Shown here one piece after another: positions 63,441 to 64,000 of a stretch of DNA of 64,000 bases (position 1 is the first letter of the stretch; every line of letters starts with the position of its first letter). The translations under genes and the position numbers were made by a program. Origin of the DNA: Ypsolopha sequella (lineage: Eukaryota > Arthropoda > Insecta > Lepidoptera > Ypsolophidae); assembly GCA_934047225.1 (NCBI GenBank), contig OW203984.1:10921201-10985200 (forward strand), written 5' to 3'. Under the pieces are notes generated by a model. That model was not told the DNA's origin. It searched no databases and worked only from the letters and a program-made list of their open reading frames with translations.

Positions 63441-63905
63441 TGTTCGCGCCACTTCTTGTGGCTCTCATACTGCGGGGTAGTTGTGAATTAATATTTTCAA
63501 CTGTCATTTTCGCTGCATCTCCACCCGCTTAGTTTTGGACGCAAATCAATCAGTCGTCAATCAGAAGCCTTTCACGCCGGAGGTATACGCTGATTGTCAT
63601 TCGACTAGGTCCTACCTCGACCCTACCGCCCGCCATTTTGAGATCGCACCCGCTGTGCGCCTCATTTTCATCTATTACTATTACGAAGAAGATTAGCCGA
63701 GAAGAGCGCAACCAGGCACGAAGAGGAAGAAGAAAACCATCTTGGAGAACACCAGAGACTTGGTGGCTCAGGCGAAGCGTGGTTTGTGGTGCATGCAGCT
63801 CCTTCCCAAGGTCAGATCTTTCATCTTCGTAATTATTTCTCTTCACTTCCCGCTATTTTTAAAACCTATGGTGATACAAAGCACTGCCGTCATATCGCGT
63901 GCTCA
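63441..63905 (+). repeat. 3' LTR of the BEL element
   Basis: Copy of 52640-53104, followed directly by the TGAAG duplication. Confidence 0.93.
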
Positions 63906-64000
63906 TGAAGAAAAACTTCGCGCAAAAAAAAGTACTTTGCAGTGGAATGGGATGTATTAACGATACTGAATCACCTCCTAAATTACTTTCCATTTAAATT

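Larger units (their letters stand above)
52640..63905 (+). mobile_element. BEL/Pao LTR retrotransposon, RT-deleted, containing a nested gypsy element
   Basis: Two 465-bp LTRs (TG...CA) look identical. The target duplication is TGAAG (52635-52639 and 63906-63910). A cggggg tract at 63431-63436 precedes the 3' LTR, as usual for BEL. Without the gypsy insertion the element is ~5.0 kb, against 6-7 kb for complete BELs. Confidence 0.93.
52491..64000. mobile_element. Foldback MITE split by the BEL element (runs off right edge)
   Basis: 52491-52577 (aatttaaattgaaagtaatt taggaggtgattcagtacc ... ttgcgcgaac) is mirrored by 63916-64000 (gcgcaaaaaa ... gaatcacctcctaaattact ttccatttaaatt) with about 6 differences in 85. 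The sequence between arms, minus 52640-63910, is ~65 bp, so the original element was a ~240-bp MITE. Confidence 0.85.

Overview
The window is nuclear DNA of an insect, most likely a moth or butterfly. It is AT-rich, has no operons, and carries one host gene with large GT-AG introns. It is packed with interspersed repeats typical of Lepidoptera: LINE 3' ends reading 'cagcagtggacgaa..aggctgatggatgg', elements starting 'gccaagtgcgagtc', SINE tails reading 'ttcatgtcgtgatga', and many palindromic MITEs. No rRNA, CRISPR or prokaryotic features were seen.

The host gene is Fasciclin 1 (Fas1) on the + strand, 16163-46664. It encodes a GPI-anchored cell-adhesion protein with four FAS1 domains. Twelve coding exons join without a frame break into 624 codons plus a stop; only the signal-peptide exon is missing, probably upstream of the window. 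Its introns hold most of the transposable elements. A 53-codon reading frame that runs off the left edge (1-160, minus) resembles the start of a tyrosine-recombinase-type transposon protein.

Layout: 1-5 kb, a decayed 4-kb element with hAT-like ends and a broken YqaJ-type exonuclease remnant. 5.5-6.5 kb, two TIR elements back to back. 7-13.5 kb, LINE and SINE fragments. 14-16 kb, small foldback elements and a perfect 46-bp palindrome. 17.3-21.9 kb, a three-level nest (LINE, then MITE, then a 3.8-kb Academ-like transposon with ~450-bp TIRs). 22.4-23.3 kb, a foldback element interrupted by an inverted tRNA-like dimer with perfect 208-bp arms. 26.8-27.7 kb, a ~160-bp satellite array. 29.9-46.7 kb, Fas1 exons 2-12 among MITEs and minisatellites. 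46.7-52.5 kb, 3' flank with more MITEs.

52.5-64 kb is a second three-level nest. A foldback MITE is split by a BEL/Pao LTR retrotransposon (52640-63905, target duplication TGAAG). That element is split in its 5' leader by a Ty3/gypsy element (53340-59559, target duplication CTATA). Both LTR pairs look identical, so both insertions are recent. The BEL copy has one long open frame from which RT and RNase H have been cleanly lost. The gypsy copy carries an unusual leader: nine copies of a 54-nt unit, each with two AAAG-loop hairpins and separated by poly(A), inside what may be a 1.9-kb intron.
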